Part shown: piece after piece, positions 12,399 through 25,295 of the stretch
Layout of the letters: each line of letters opens with the position of its first letter
How positions within the stretch are numbered: position 1 is the first letter of the stretch
Origin: Stromatinia cepivora
Lineage: Eukaryota; Ascomycota; Leotiomycetes; Helotiales; Sclerotiniaceae
DNA length: 64,000 bases
NCBI GenBank assembly: GCA_014898415.1
Contig: RCTD01000005.1
Span: 1,302,001 to 1,366,000 of the forward strand
Reading direction: 5' to 3'
Position numbers and translations under genes: made by a program
The notes under the pieces: generated by a model
What the model was told of the DNA's origin: nothing
Seen by the model: the letters and a program-made list of their open reading frames with translations, nothing else
Databases searched by the model: none

Positions 12399-15089
12399 TT
12401 ATCTACAATTCATTTATAAGTATTCGATTATTTGGTGGTTTTTTAAATAATATTTTATTTTAATAATACCTTTTTAAATAAATTTTTATAAATATTATAT
12501 TCAAAGGAAAAAGATCTATTCTGATTTAATCAATGAAGATAAATCTCTTTAGAAGTATATTATTACTTTTATAATATAATAAACTCTTTTTTCTGTATAC
12601 TCCAAATTTTCGAAAATATATTTTAAAGAATTTTTTCTTTTTCTTCAATTATTTCAATAACCTTTTAAAGAAAATATGAATATAAAATTGAATAATATTA
12701 TTATTGAAAGAAAAAAGATTAATAAAAAAAAGATTTCAATGTATAAAATCGATATTTCTAATAATTTAATTATTTCTTCTAAATTATTATTATAATTATA
12801 AAATCTTTATATAATAATTATAAATTTGAGAAAGGAGAATCGATAATTGAAAGTTATAATAACGATAAGTTTTGTAATAATGCAATCTTTTTTTGAGTTT
12901 CAAATGATATTTATATAGGTATCCAAATCAATAGTAGTATTTGAAACTTTCTTTATTCTTTTAATCGAAATTTAAAGACCTTTACTTAAGTAAACTCAAA
13001 GATTCCGAAATCAAAGGAAGAAAACTTTGATTAGATGATTTAATCATTTAAGGTCCTTCGATAGTTCTTTTTTCTTTTCAAGAAATAATGATTTATCTAA
13101 TAATCAGGGGTCCCTTTATTCAAAAAGCCGATCTAATTGATCAAGATTGTATTCCTATTTTAGTTACAGTTTGTAGTGAAATATATATATATCAAAATCT
13201 ACAAATTTTATTACTAAATTTAACAATGATATTGAATTTAAAGTTAGTTTGTAGTAATTATTGGTTATAGAATGATTCGAGTTGTATGTTATATTATTTA
13301 AGAGTGAGATATAATATTGTATATATATAATCAATTAAATTGAATTGGAAGTATAAGTATATTATTATGTTTTTTATGTATAAGTGCTCCGATTTATAGT
13401 ATTCGAATTGATTGAATAGTTTGTAGTGATCTATTAGAATTTGATTGAAATCGATAATGTTTGTTTTTAATATAAAATATGGATTATGCTTAATATAATT
13501 CGATATGGTAATTTTCTAGAATAGTATAAGAAGTTCAGATTATTTGTTATTCAAATAGAGATTATTAATAATAAGATTTTATTTAGAGATTTCGAATAAA
13601 AGATTTCTGATTTTCTTTTACGAATGATAGTAATATTCATTAAGGATTGTAAAATTATGGAAGAATTTGTGAATATATTTATTAGAGTAGATCAAAATGA
13701 AATTTCATTATGAGAATGAAATCGATATTGTGTTGGGCGAGAAACTTTTGTAATTATTTGTAAATCAATGGTTATTATAAATTCTTTATAATTCTTTTGG
13801 AGTTTTAATAATTTTAATTTTGGAATCTCTATGTTTCCGAAACTGTTTCTATTTTGGAATGCCCTTTCCGGATATACCGGTCTTGTTATATCTAATAATT
13901 ATTCGAATTTCAAATGCTTGTTGTTTTCTTTTTTTCCTGGAATAGTATATATACCGATGCTTTGTATCGATAATTTCAATGAGATCGAGATGGTATAAAA
14001 AGAAGTAGAAGAATTCGAAGAATATCGGGATACCGAAGAAGACTTCAATTCAGAAGTTATAATTGAAGTTATATAGAATATTTGTTTAGAAAAAGAAAAG
14101 CGTTTAAAATCAAACGTTTAGATTCCGTTTTCATTTTAAATATTATATGGGATATAAGATTTTTTGATTTATTAAAGTTTATAGAAGGAGAAGTATTTAT
14201 TTTTCTTTGTAATTTTTCGAAAAATGATTATATTTATTGATTAAGAGTATATATTGATTTTGGAGCAAATAGATTTGCTTTTATTAATATTATACTCTTT
14301 ATTTGTTTATTTTTTATATTTAAATTAAGAATTATATTGTTTAAAGCTTCAATTGAAGTTAAAGAGTATAATGATATATAAGATTATACTATTATCCATT
14401 TCACATTCCTTAATTTAATAATCGATGGTTATGAATAATCTTTTGTTCTTTTCTTTATTATTGAATTAAAGAATTACAATATTATTTTAAATAGACTTTG
14501 GTTATCAGAGATTCGAGTGAAGTTTGATTGTTTCAATCGATATTTCGAATAACCTGAAAAAAGACTTTATATCATTTTCTATTCGAATAATCTTTTCGTT
14601 ATTTAATCATCCCTTCGCAAATAGAAAATCGATCGATTAATCTAACAAGATGTTGATCGACAAGATAGTCAATTTAAAGAATATTGAAATCGAAAAGATT
14701 TACAATTAAACAGATCAATCGTAATTGATGATATACAATAAAAACCTTCAAATATAAATACAATACAGATTCTTGTTGAAAAGGAAGAAGCCCCGATTCC
14801 CTTTGAATTCAATCCATCTTTTTCCCAATCAATTATATTATTATTGTAGATCTATAAATGCCTTCCTTGTATATCGCCTGAAATCCTTGATTTATATATA
14901 CTCAAATCCGATAAATTTCAATTAGAATATAAAAGAAACGAATAAATTGAATTCTTTATTATTATTTTGAAAGAATTCGATGATATAATAAATTCCCAAT
15001 AGAACGAATGATATACAGAAGAGAGAATATTGATTATTTTGATCGAATTCAAGAATACAAAAGTTCAAAAAAAACTCGATCAAGTATTA

Positions 15090-18000
15090 ACCGAAATCGA
15101 TTCAGAATCCGAAATACTATTTGAATATCGATAGTATTATCGAATCTTTTCCAAATATAAATCAAATATTTTGTTTTCTAATTGATTTTATAATTATAAA
15201 ATTATATTGAAAGATAAAAGAGAATAAGTTTTGCATTATAATCTGTTTTATAAGATATCCCTAGAATAATTGAAAGTTGTTAAAGAATATATTATGGATA
15301 ATTTTAACAAAAGTTTTATTGAATTTAATCAAGTTTCTTATATTATATTTGTTCTATTCATTAAAAACCTAATAGTAATTTGAGATTTTGTATAAACTTT
15401 AAATTATTGAATTCCTTGAGATATAAGGATTGGTATTCTCTTTCTTTAATCGATGAAACATTTTTTCAATTTTCTGGTATCAAGATCTTTATCAAATTCA
15501 ATATTCATCAAATTTTCTATTATATAAAAATAGATTCTGTTTTGAAAGAGTATATTACTTTTCGAATTTAATATAGATTATATAAATGTAAGGTTATATT
15601 ATTCGGATTAACGAATAATTCTGTAATCTATTAATATTATATAAATAATGTTCTATTCGATTATTTAAATATCTTTTGTATAGTATATTTTGATAATATT
15701 TTAATTTATTCCGAGAATGAAGAAGAGTATCAAATTTATATTAAGTTAATTCTCGAATAATTAAAAGTTGTTGGTTTATAAGTGGATCTTAAGAAATGTG
15801 AATTTAATGTTATATGTATCAAATATTTAGATTTTATTATTTTTATTAAAAAAGTAGAGATAGATTTTGAAAAGATTAAGGTAGTTGAGAATTGGATTTT
15901 TTTTGATAATAATAAAAGGGATCTAATTATTCTTTAGTTTTTGTAATTTTTATTAATAGTTTATTAAGGATTATAATATAATAGTGAAACTCTTTAATGA
16001 ATTTATTAAAGCAAATGTTAAGTTTATATTCAACAAAATATATTAAAATATATTCAATATCTTGAAGAAAAAGTTTATTTTTGTTTTGCTTCTGCAATAT
16101 TATCATCATTGATTCCCTTGTATACCTGAAATAAATATATTCAATAAGGTAATTACTAATATATTATTATAATAGTATAGCGAAGATTGGTTTTCTATAA
16201 TTTATTTTTTCAAAATTATGGTTATTATTGAATTGAATTATAAAGTTTATGATAAGGAAATACTGTTAATTATTCGATCTTTTAATTATTGGAGAATAGA
16301 ATTTATTGGTTTATTATATAAAATCAGGGTTTATATTGATTATAAGATTTTCGAATATTTCATGATTATCAAAACTTTTAATACCTGATAAATTCGTTAA
16401 GCAGAAGTTCTAATCGATTATAATTTTATTATTATATATTATTCTGAAAAAGATAATCCTTTTATCGATACCTTAACTCATCGAATCGACGAATTGGATT
16501 TTTAGAATTATATCAAAAAGAAGAATTGCTTTTAGTAACTTATTAAAGATAATCAAATTGATATCGAAATTATAAAAAAAACTTTATGAAAGTATTATTT
16601 AGACAAAACAACGATTATTAATATCGATTTGAATAAAATCATTCTTCGATTTGATTTAGTTAATTATATTATCGAAGCAAATAAAACTATAGATAATTTG
16701 CTAATATTTAGAATGCAAATTATTTAAGATTATAAGTATATATTATTTCAAAATGACTTTTTCCTTTACAATGATTGTCTAATAGTGTTTGATATTGATA
16801 ACCTTTGAATTTATTTGATTTGTGAAGTCTATAATTCTGTTTTTATTGTTCATTTTGGTATAAGCAAAATCTACTTTTTATTATTTCAATAATATTCCTG
16901 GTCCAGAATGTATAATACTGTAATTAGATATATATATAATTATTATATTTGCAAATACAGTTTTGTTCTATATAATTGTACCCCTGATTTATTATATCCA
17001 TTTTTAATTTCTGATCAAGTATAATAATACATTATTATGAATTATTATAGTTTTAATAAAAATAAATATGGATATAATAATGTTTTAGTTATTATTGATC
17101 GATTGATGAAGCAAACTATTTTTATATTTTATTACAAATCAATCGATACTCGAATTCAAGTATAATTATATTTTTATTATATATATCGATATTATAATCC
17201 CTTTGATATTATAATATCAGATTGTGGTCTTTAATTCATATTATAGTTCTGGAAGGAATTCAGTTAAATCCTAGAAATCGATTTCAAATTATCCATTGTT
17301 TATTATCTTCAAATTGATGATCAAATTAAGATTTATAATCAATACTTTTAATAATAATTAAAATCATTTATTAATTATTATCAAAACGATTGATTAGAAT
17401 TCTTATCTATAATAGATTATATACAATTTATTTTTCTATATAACTCTTTAAGAGAGTTTATATCCTATAAAACCCTATATAAATATATACCAAAATGTAT
17501 ATAGAAATAAAAAAAAAATATTAGTAAATCAATAGATAATATAAATATATGTGATGCTTGTATATATACAGAATACAGTAGATTAACTTTTGTGTGAGCA
17601 AAAGAAGATCTATTGTATATTCAAGTTAAGATATCGAAATCCATAAATATTTATCGATATAAAATCGATTTCGATATTAGAGATTATATATAATTCAATA
17701 TAAAGAATTATTCTATTCAAAGATTATTCAAAAAATTGGATTTTTTGATTCAAAAAAGATTTAAGTTCATTGATCGATCTAAAAGCTTTTTCAAATTCAA
17801 ATTCCCAATTATAATAAAAATTCATTCTGTTTTCTTTTTAGATCGATTATATAAGATATATAACGATTCTTTTTTAATTAAATACTTGAATCATTTTTAT
17901 CTATTAATATAATTAATAATTCGAAATAGAAAATAAAGAAAATCCTAATAATAAAAAAAGTACGAAAAACTTTATTATATAGAATCTTATAATTTAATAA

Positions 18001-18130
18001 TAATATCAATTTTACCTGATATCCTACTTTCAATTTTAAAATATCATTATATCTTCTATGCAATTTTCATTTAGCTAATCTAACATTATCTGGTTCTTTT
18101 AATCAATTAATTGATTGAATAAAGTTTTAT
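15090..18130 (+). pseudogene. GY1 pol pseudogene (RT, RNase H, integrase, chromodomain-like)
   Basis: RT begins near 15370 with RFCINFKLLNSL, followed by DWYSLSLIDET (family: R-Y-PLPLIDET) in the open stretch 15380-15571. The active-site block near 15685 reads YFDNILIY, so the second catalytic Asp of the DD pair is Asn. Then come KKCEFNV and KYLDFII of the thumb/connection. Integrase is recognisable near 17090-17420: VIIDRLMKQ, then IISDCGL, then YYLQIDDQIKIY, where relatives have HPQTDGQTE, so the catalytic Glu is Lys. The integrase C-terminal KLDFLIQKRFK and IHSVFFLDRLYKI lie at 17730-17860, with a chromodomain-like tail after. Several stops fall at expected Trp/Gln codons. The product would have been a retrotransposon polyprotein; it cannot be made from this copy. 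Confidence 0.85.
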
Positions 18131-18429
18131 AAAAGCAAAAAGAATAATTATAATTATATAGATAACGATTCATCTATAAAATCAAGGGAAAGAAAAATGT
18201 TCTTTAATTCAATAAATTAGATATTATGATTTTATAATAATATATATATATACAATTATGAAAGAATCGAAAACCCATACAAATTTAAGGGAATTTGATT
18301 ATATATATATACAATCCAAACTTTATACAATAAACGAACTGTTACCATCAAAATAATATAAAAACAATATATTTCAAAAAACTCATATCTATAATTATTT
18401 CAAAAATTATACAAAAGGAAGCTTGAATA

Positions 18430-20614
18430 ACCGATTTCCCTATATCGTGCACGACCCCATATCTTGCACGCACTTTTAATTTTATAAAATATCAACCACC
18501 ATAAACGGATATAGTGACGATATACCTTTAGAAGCCTATATAGAACTTGTATTAATTCAAATTAAAGGGGAAGAACATCTTAAATATATTCAAATAGCAA
18601 ATTTCTTCAAAATCAATTATTCAACATTCTTTTGGTATTATAAAAACAAAACTATCTTCTGTAGTATTGTATATACTGAAATTCATCAATCTTTTTCAAA
18701 AAAATAAAAAAAAGTTTTAATCAATCAAATTAATAAATTGATATAAAGATCTATATTCCTTACAAATTGTATAATCAAAAACCTTATGGAAGAGATTATA
18801 GACCGCTTTTTAGGGAAGAATTGGACGGCAAATTTCGTGAAAAGATATAAAATACATCTTTAAAGTCGGTATCTCCGATATATTGATAATTTGTGTATGA
18901 AAGTTGATAATATTTTTGTATTTGAGTATTTTTATAATCTGGTTTGAATTATTTTGTATTATTATTGAATTTTATTATTTAAAAAAGTTATATTAATATT
19001 TCTCTTTTTTTTATTTAGTTAATAAAAGTAATTACAAAATATAATATATTATCCAACAATATATACAATTGAGATAAAAAGGATTTTATAATTAATTTAG
19101 AGAGGATTATAAAGAGGATAATAAATGTTAATATATATGATTGTAATAAAACTACAAAAGCTAGATAAAATGAATCGAAAAAGTTTATTATCCTTTTAAT
19201 ATATATATATACCAATAGTATAACTATTCTATTTACTTTAATTTATAAAAGGGAATTTGGAGATCTATAGGATATATGGATTGATGAAATAAAAATAAAG
19301 GATCAGACTTATTTCGGAGCTTCAAACAATAGATAATTATCGAATACATTCGGCCTCATCTAATTTAATAAGATCTTTCAATATTATACTTATTTAAAAA
19401 TAAGAAAAGAATATCATCTATTGATTATAAATAATCATTCTAATTATATAAATATAAAATTTATATCGAAATACAATGAATTGAAGATTATTTTATTGAT
19501 TCTCCTCCTCTACTCTATATATCGATTTTAATCTTTTGATATAGATTATTTCCTTTCTTTTTCAACAAATTATAATATAGAATTTAATAATCTAATATAT
19601 AAAAACAAAAGTATCGTTGGAATATCGAAATATAACTTTTGAATGATATTTAAAATTATTTGGATTCAATCTGTTATTATTCATAATATCCTGAAATCTT
19701 TCGAAAAAGCTAGCATTTATCTTATAAATAAGAACATTATTATTCATAATATCGAATCAAAGTAAACCCCTACGCTACTTATATCGATATAATTTATAAG
19801 GAATAAAATAAAGATATTATATACAATTAAAACTCTTTATCACCTCAAATTAAAGTTTCATCTTAAATAGAATCTTGATATCATTTAGAAGCTTTTTAAG
19901 GTCATATTTATGTATATAGTTAATACTAATATTCAATTGTATAAAATAAAAGATCTAAAAGAAATTTTGAAAATCGAAAAAAAGAAAAGAATCTATTCTA
20001 AATGTTTAAATCTAATAAAGGAAAAAGGCGGAGATACTTTTTTATATTCCCTTTTGCAAATCGAAAAAATTAGAATCTATCAATCAATAAAAGCATTAAT
20101 TGTTGAACAAAAAAAGGAAGTTAAGAAATAAGAAAAAACCGAAAAGGAAGTTGAAAAGGAATAAAAGAATAAAACGATTAAAGAAAGAGTAGTACAGAAG
20201 AAGATCGATTATCAAATTATATATAATATCAAAAAGGAAATGAAAAGAGTTCGGAAATCATTAATATCTTTTATTAAAAAAGTACAAATAATTCAAAAAC
20301 ATTTTTCTATTATAAATCTAGTATCCTAAAAAGCTATAAAGGATTATAATATTGTAAAGATTAATAAATCAATGATGGAAAAAGAAGAGGGGATATTGCG
20401 TTTAAAGATTGAGCGATATATCAAGATTTCGTTGAAATTGAAAATATAAAGGTTTTTTAATTCTATAGGATAATATTACATCTCTTTATTGCTCAAAAAG
20501 AATTGTAGTTTTATATTTTATAATTTATAATTAATATCGAATTTTGAAGTGATTGTAGTAGGAATATGAGGGGCGTGCAAGATGTGGGGTCGTGCACGAT
20601 GTAGGGAAATCGGT
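18430..20614 (+). mobile_element. Pogo/Fot1-like DNA transposon with 42-bp terminal inverted repeats
   Basis: The element is 2185 bp. Inverted repeats at 18430-18471 and 20573-20614 begin ACCGATTTCCC and match over 42 bp with two mismatches, both C/T. TA flanks both sides (18428-18429 and 20615-20616), the target of this superfamily. It lies in the 3' untranslated part of GY1 copy 2, between the chromodomain-like tail and the polypurine tract. The TIRs keep far higher GC than the interior. Confidence 0.92.
18483..20470 (+). pseudogene. Pogo-like transposase pseudogene (CENP-B type HTH plus DDE)
   Basis: From the left TIR inward a degraded frame shows an N-terminal HTH region, then LGKNWTANFVKRYK (near 18810), the signature of the CENP-B/Tc5 DNA-binding domain, followed by RYLRYIDNL. 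In the DDE region a block near 19497-19560 reads SPPLLYISILIF-YRLFPFF, matching the family pattern LPPHSTHLLQPLDVGLFSP with substitutions and a stop. A Lys/Glu-rich C-terminal part persists as the open stretch 19910-20131, followed by further charged sequence to about 20455. Many stops and apparent frame changes make it non-functional. The first Asp block near 19075 (DKKDF for DEKGF) is also damaged. Confidence 0.8.
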
Positions 20615-20616
20615 TA

Positions 20617-20994
20617 TAATAAAAACGAAATATAATATCATCTTTATCGATTTTATTTAATTTGATTGATTTGATCAATTTGATTAATTAACTTAATCGA
20701 TTTCGGAATTGACCATATTAATTATTTATTATCATTATATCATAATTCAATCTTCTTTTTTCTATTGAAACTTTTTTCTTTCAAAGATTCTTTAAATCAA
20801 AGAAAATATAAATCAATATTAATTTAATCAATTGATAAACGATTTGATTGATTTGATCAATTTCCAGTAAATTGATCAAATCAATCAAAATGATCAATCT
20901 AATTGATTTAAAGTTTGTAAACCTTTATAAAATCTAATTTCCAATGAAATAGTAATAAAATAGAAGAATGAAATGTTTGAAGATGAGCTTTTCC
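20617..20994 (+). other. 3' untranslated region of GY1 copy 2 with TTGATCAA clusters
   Basis: Non-coding part of the gypsy element between the pogo insertion and the polypurine tract. It has several near-palindromic TTGATCAA / GATTTGATCAATTT motifs (20640-20700 and 20840-20920). I see no gene here. Confidence 0.5.
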
Positions 20995-21008
20995 AAAGGG
21001 GAGGGTAG
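20995..21008 (+). promoter_or_regulatory. Polypurine tract of GY1 copy 2
   Basis: AAAGGGGAGGGTAG lies directly against the 3' LTR start at 21009. This is the position and composition of the plus-strand primer in LTR retrotransposons. Confidence 0.8.
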
Positions 21009-21290
21009 TATTACGAATCGTAAATTATAGAAGATTAATTATATGATACCCTTTATCTTTTATATCAATTTATAAACTAATCATCTATATGTATATATTA
21101 CAAATCATACAATTTAATATAGTAAAATGGTAACCCTAATAATATATATACACAACCCCGTAGCCTATAAATAAGTATTTGTATATATATATCTAGTCGC
21201 TCCTTACAAACCATAATTCTTCAGTTGTAGATTCTAAAGAACATAATTGACCCTATTTATTCAGCTCTACTACAGCTCTTGTACATCACA
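21009..21290 (+). repeat. 3' LTR of GY1 copy 2
   Basis: 282 bp, starts TATTACGAATCG (family TGTCACGAATCG) and ends GTACATCACA. It is followed by ATTTG, the same pentamer that precedes 12117. Confidence 0.92.
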
Positions 21291-21295
21291 ATTTG

Positions 21296-21444
21296 AATAA
21301 ATAAAGATTTATTATTTATAGAATTGAATTATAACAGCATTTTATTATTTATTATATATTATATTTATTTTGTATTCTATAAAGATCTTTATAAATAATT
21401 TATTATAAAAATATTATATTATTAAATAATATATTTGAAATATT
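21296..21444. other. AT-rich relic flanking GY1 copy 2
   Basis: Continuation of the target sequence after the right ATTTG duplication, probably the same relic as 9246-12116. No gene or motif seen. Confidence 0.4.
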
Positions 21445-21479
21445 TGTTACGAATCATCTTTTATACATTATTAGTAGTA

Positions 21480-23781
21480 TAAATGTTGGTGATTTAAATG
21501 CCGATTATAAAGAGTCTTTTATTATTTGTAATTAGGATCCCGGAGTTCTTAGGATAAATGTTTTAGATAATAGTTGATAAGTTAATATTAATTAATAAGA
21601 TTAGATTTATTAAGAAAAAGATTATTCTAGTATTAGAACTTTAGGAATTATCGAATTCTAAAATAGGAAATCCAGAAGATGGATTTTGGAACAAATATTC
21701 TGAGATAGTAAATCATTTAGGATTGTATTATATAATATATTAATTTTGTTAATTAATTAGTAAAGGATAGTATTATATCGATTGCTAATTGTAATAATCA
21801 TTTAGTTATAATTAATATTTGTAAAAGGAATCTATATAAATTAAAATAGTTTTATAATATAGAAGTTTTGTATTCCATTTAATTATCAATTAGTTTATCT
21901 ATATTCTTTTTGATCTCATAACAATTTCACTTTTAAATGAAAATTTAATAATAAAATCTTAATCTACAATTACCAATCTATGAATCTTAGATAATTATTA
22001 TCAAAAAGTATCGGATCGTTACACTTTGAATATTATTACAATTCAGCTATATCAATTACAATAGTTTTTAATTAATAATTCTTTGAATTAATATTCTTTA
22101 TATTTAATGAGATCTTAGAATAAGTCATTGTTATTATTAAATCAAAACAAAGAATTCGAATATCTATTCTTGATTTGTTCTATAAAGATTGCAATAAATA
22201 TCGAGTTTTTATTGTATAAACCGAACTTTATTATATTTTTAATGGATAATTCTTTTTGAATTATATATAAAGGATTTTATAATTGATTTCGTTTTTTCGA
22301 GGAATCATATTCAATTAGATTAAATCATTTTTTAATAATCTAATGATTAAGATAATTAATAATCAATTCAGTAATAATATGAAGATTGAAATATATTATC
22401 TATTTGATAATTACAAATTATTTAAAAAAGGGTTCGATAAAGCTTTCAGAGAAATTGATTTTGATTATATAATTGAAAAATTACTACAATAATTTAAATA
22501 GATTGGATCAATTATAATTTACATTACTAAATTCCAATAATACACCGGGCAAATTATTTGAGATGATAATTACTTGAGATTCTAATTCTATAAAGAATTC
22601 AAGCATATTATTAAAGATGAACTATTTAAAACTCCAAAACCATTAAACCTTTCCGAATTAATTGAAATCTTTATTTTTATTGATAATCGATTTTATAAAC
22701 GACGAATAAAAAAGAAGAGAATAATTTAAAAGAGTAAAAAATTTAAGAAACTATAATATTAGAATAGATATTATAATATAAACAATCTAATAAAATTGAA
22801 TAGAATCGAATATTGTTATTGTTGTTGTTATTGAATAATAAATAACTCTCATTAACCACTTCACAATATAAAGACCTATATATATATATAGAATATACTT
22901 ATGCCGAATAAAAAGAATAATATGATCAATACGATCAATTAGACTAATTAGGTCAAATTGGTCAATTTGATCAATTTGATCAATTTGATCAATTAAATCA
23001 ACCAAATTGACTAAAGAATTGACTAAATCAACCTAATCATTCAATATACGAATACGAATTCGAATTCTATGAATTCATTAGTATATACGAAATCATCGAA
23101 TTCATAGGTATTCGAATAAAGAAACCTGAATTAATCGAATACCAGAACCATTCGAATAAAGAACCTTTATAATACTAATCAAGATAATTGGAATGATAAA
23201 TCTTTATTCAAATTGACGAATAAGAATAAAGGATTGATATATGAAAGAATTCGGAAGGGATATATTGGAAAGCTATACTCTCAATATTGAAGGTTAAGAT
23301 TCTGTATAAAAATAAAATATACAATATCACTATACCAATCATACTATTCAATTTTTACTATTATAACTTAATACTTGCTTATTCCACTATAGTCTACGAG
23401 TCACTACTTTTATTTTATAAGGTTTATCATCTTTAAATACATGACCTCCAATAGTTATAGTAAGCAAAATGGATTTAATATTGAAAAGAAGAAAAAACAC
23501 TATGAAAACAATTTATATTTTATTTATAGTAAGAGTGGATATATATTCAAAGATTATATTCAGAAATCTAAGATTTCTAATATGAAAGACAAAAAAAGTA
23601 GAAAATCTTGAAATAAAAAATAAGGATCTCAAAAGGTAGATACTCTAAAAGGAAATTCCTGAGAAATGAGACTATTGAAAAAAGAGCTATTTTAAATGAA
23701 TAAAGAACAATTCGAAGAATTAAGTATTTCCATTTAAGATACAAAAATGGAATTACAGAATGATACCGATAAGGAAATCGA
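21480..23781 (+). pseudogene. GY3 gag pseudogene with fully mutated CCHC knuckle
   Basis: A capsid-like domain is readable at 22430-22740: GFDKAFREIDFDYIIEKLL, then ITKFQ-YTGQII-DDNYLRF-FYKEFKHIIKDEL, then LIEIFIFIDNRFYKRR. This is the Retrotrans_gag pattern (W/F-x-DD, F-KGL---V-DEL, A-ID-R). At 23516-23557 the nucleic-acid-binding knuckle keeps exact CX2CX4HX4C spacing, but all four ligands are now Tyr (TAT at 23516, 23525, 23540 and 23555), consistent with TGT-to-TAT and CAT-to-TAT transitions. Upstream 21480-22430 is a long N-terminal region with stops. Gag would form the particle and bind RNA; this copy cannot. Confidence 0.72.
22955..22998. repeat. Short 9-bp tandem repeat (TCAATTTGA)
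   Basis: Four to five tandem copies of TCAATTTGA, near-palindromic, inside the spacer between capsid and zinc knuckle of GY3. It creates the Asp-Gln-Ile-rich antisense frame seen in this stretch, which is not a gene. Confidence 0.75.
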
Positions 23782-24072
23782 TGTCAGAGTCACAAATGGC
23801 AAAGAATCAATTAGTCCTAAAACAGCTATAAAACTTTTCATTATTCTTTTCTAACTAGAAGAATCTCTTTCTTTTAAATCTAATAAAAAGCGATATCGGA
23901 ACGATAATAAATTATCGATTATATATTAGAGTTTAATAAATGCAGAGATTTTATAGAGTTTTCTAATCAATCGATAACAAACTATTGATTGTACGCTTAT
24001 TTTTAATAATGAAGCCGCTTTCTTGTAGAGATTCCTAACTTTGCTAGTAATATCCTTCTAACAATCGTAACA
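23782..24072 (-). repeat. LTR of family H (solo, minus)
   Basis: 291 bp from TGTCAGAGTCAC to ATCGTAACA; reverse-complement match over its whole length to 33574-33864, and both matches end at the same bases. No convincing target duplication (ATCGA versus AATTC). It interrupts the GY3 gag/pol junction. Confidence 0.75.
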
Positions 24073-24121
24073 AATTCCCAATACCTGATCTATAATATCA
24101 TTATAAACAAAAGCTGATCAA

Positions 24122-24344
24122 TATCAAAATAACTATATATAAGAAAGTAAAATTTATCAACGAATATATTATACTCTTATAATTAATATATTTTGATTTG
24201 CTTAAAGAATTAGAATCTATAAAAGATGAAGAACTATATAATAATACATACTGAAACACTAATGCGAACACTAGTGAGCACGTGATCCTTATCATGCTTA
24301 CGATCCTTACCATCCTTACCATGCACGTGATTCATATTCCGACA
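24122..24344 (+). repeat. LTR of family F (RIP-altered copy)
   Basis: Matches 44439-44643, with extra bases near the right end. The start TATCAAAATAACT corresponds to TGTCGGGACAACT in the cleaner copy; the right end GTGATTCATATTCCGACA is intact. The left half is heavily G-to-A changed while the right half keeps CACGTGATCC, a patchy pattern. Flanks (ATCAA, ATATA) do not match, so it may be solo or one LTR of a rearranged copy. Confidence 0.75.
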
Positions 24345-24519
24345 ATATATAATATTATTTCAAAAGGAAAAAACCGGATTTCATCGAGAAATATCGAATC
24401 TATAAATTATTCAACTTTGTTAATCGTGTATATTATAATATATATTGCATAATATTCAAAAAGAATACTGATATGAATAATATTAAAAGATTTATTATAG
24501 ATATCGGTTTTCTTTATTT

Positions 24520-25290
24520 TGATAATGAATAGGAATATAACGATTATAATTTCATAATCGAAAAGGTATGGGAAATTCTATTGCAAAATGGAAATCGAAG
24601 AATCTAATATAGAGTTGATGATTATAATAATCTTTGTTTAAACGAAAAGTATTGTCAAAATTTTCAAATAGATTTAATAGAATTATTACTTATTATATCC
24701 TATTGATTATTAAATATAAATAAATATCAATGAAAATGATTAAATTTTTTCATTGAAGAATAAATCACTGAACTATTATTACCAGAATTCAATAGTACAA
24801 TTGGGACTGGATAATTAATTATAAAAGTTAATTTAGAAAGTCGAAAAACAAAAGTTTTGATCAATTCTAAAGTTATAAAAATATTTATCGATCTTGATTT
24901 CGTTAAAAAGAATAAAATCTTTATTGAATCAAAGAAAAATCCTTATTAATTGATATTATTAAAAAGAAAAGACATTGAAATTGATAATTAGGTATATAGA
25001 GAAATTAATACTATCAAAATGATTATATTAAATGAGTATATTAAACAAATCAAATTGGATTTGATACTATTGAACAAATATATAATTAGTTTTGGAATAT
25101 TTTAAATCAAGAAATATAATCCAAATATTGATTGGACAAAGAATATCCTCATATTCGATCGTTGTAAATACAATAAGGAATGATTATATAATTCAAAGGA
25201 AAAGATTTCCAAAAAGACTGAATATTATATTATAATAATTATAGATTTATTATTGATTGATAAAACTAATAAAAAAGGGATTTCAATGTA
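24520..25290 (+). pseudogene. GY3 aspartyl protease pseudogene
   Basis: Reads KVNLESRKTKVLINSKVIK, then FIDLDFVKKNKI, then IILNEYIKQIKLDLILLNKYIISFGIF and YNPNIDWTKNILIFDRCKYN. This order (VLIDSGA-core, F-EK-I, the D--ILG-PWL-core, HNP-IDW---I-FDRC) is the gypsy retropepsin and its C-terminal extension. The catalytic DSG has become Asn-Ser-Lys (Asn at 24863-24865), both by G-to-A type changes, and there are several stops. The frame runs into the copia insertion at 25296 and resumes at 31026. Confidence 0.78.
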
Positions 25291-25295
25291 ATATA

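Larger units (their letters stand above)
12117..21290 (+). mobile_element. Complete Ty3/gypsy element GY1, copy 2
   Basis: Direct 282-bp LTRs at 12117-12398 and 21009-21290 are flanked by the 5-bp duplication ATTTG (12112-12116 and 21291-21295). A polypurine tract abuts the 3' LTR. Removing the nested pogo element (18430-20614, plus its extra TA) leaves about 7.0 kb. Domain order on the plus strand is leader, gag-side region (12399 to about 15090, no domain I can name), pre-RT linker, RT, RNase H, integrase, then a chromodomain-like tail near 17880-18130. That order is Ty3/gypsy (chromovirus-like). All coding parts contain multiple stops. The short frame at 13088-13270 is not a meaningful gene. 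Confidence 0.92.

Noticed and set aside
22787..23005. Asp/Ile repeat protein (DQIDQIDQ) on the minus strand.
   Set aside because: Produced by the 9-bp TCAATTTGA repeat in GY3 spacer sequence.
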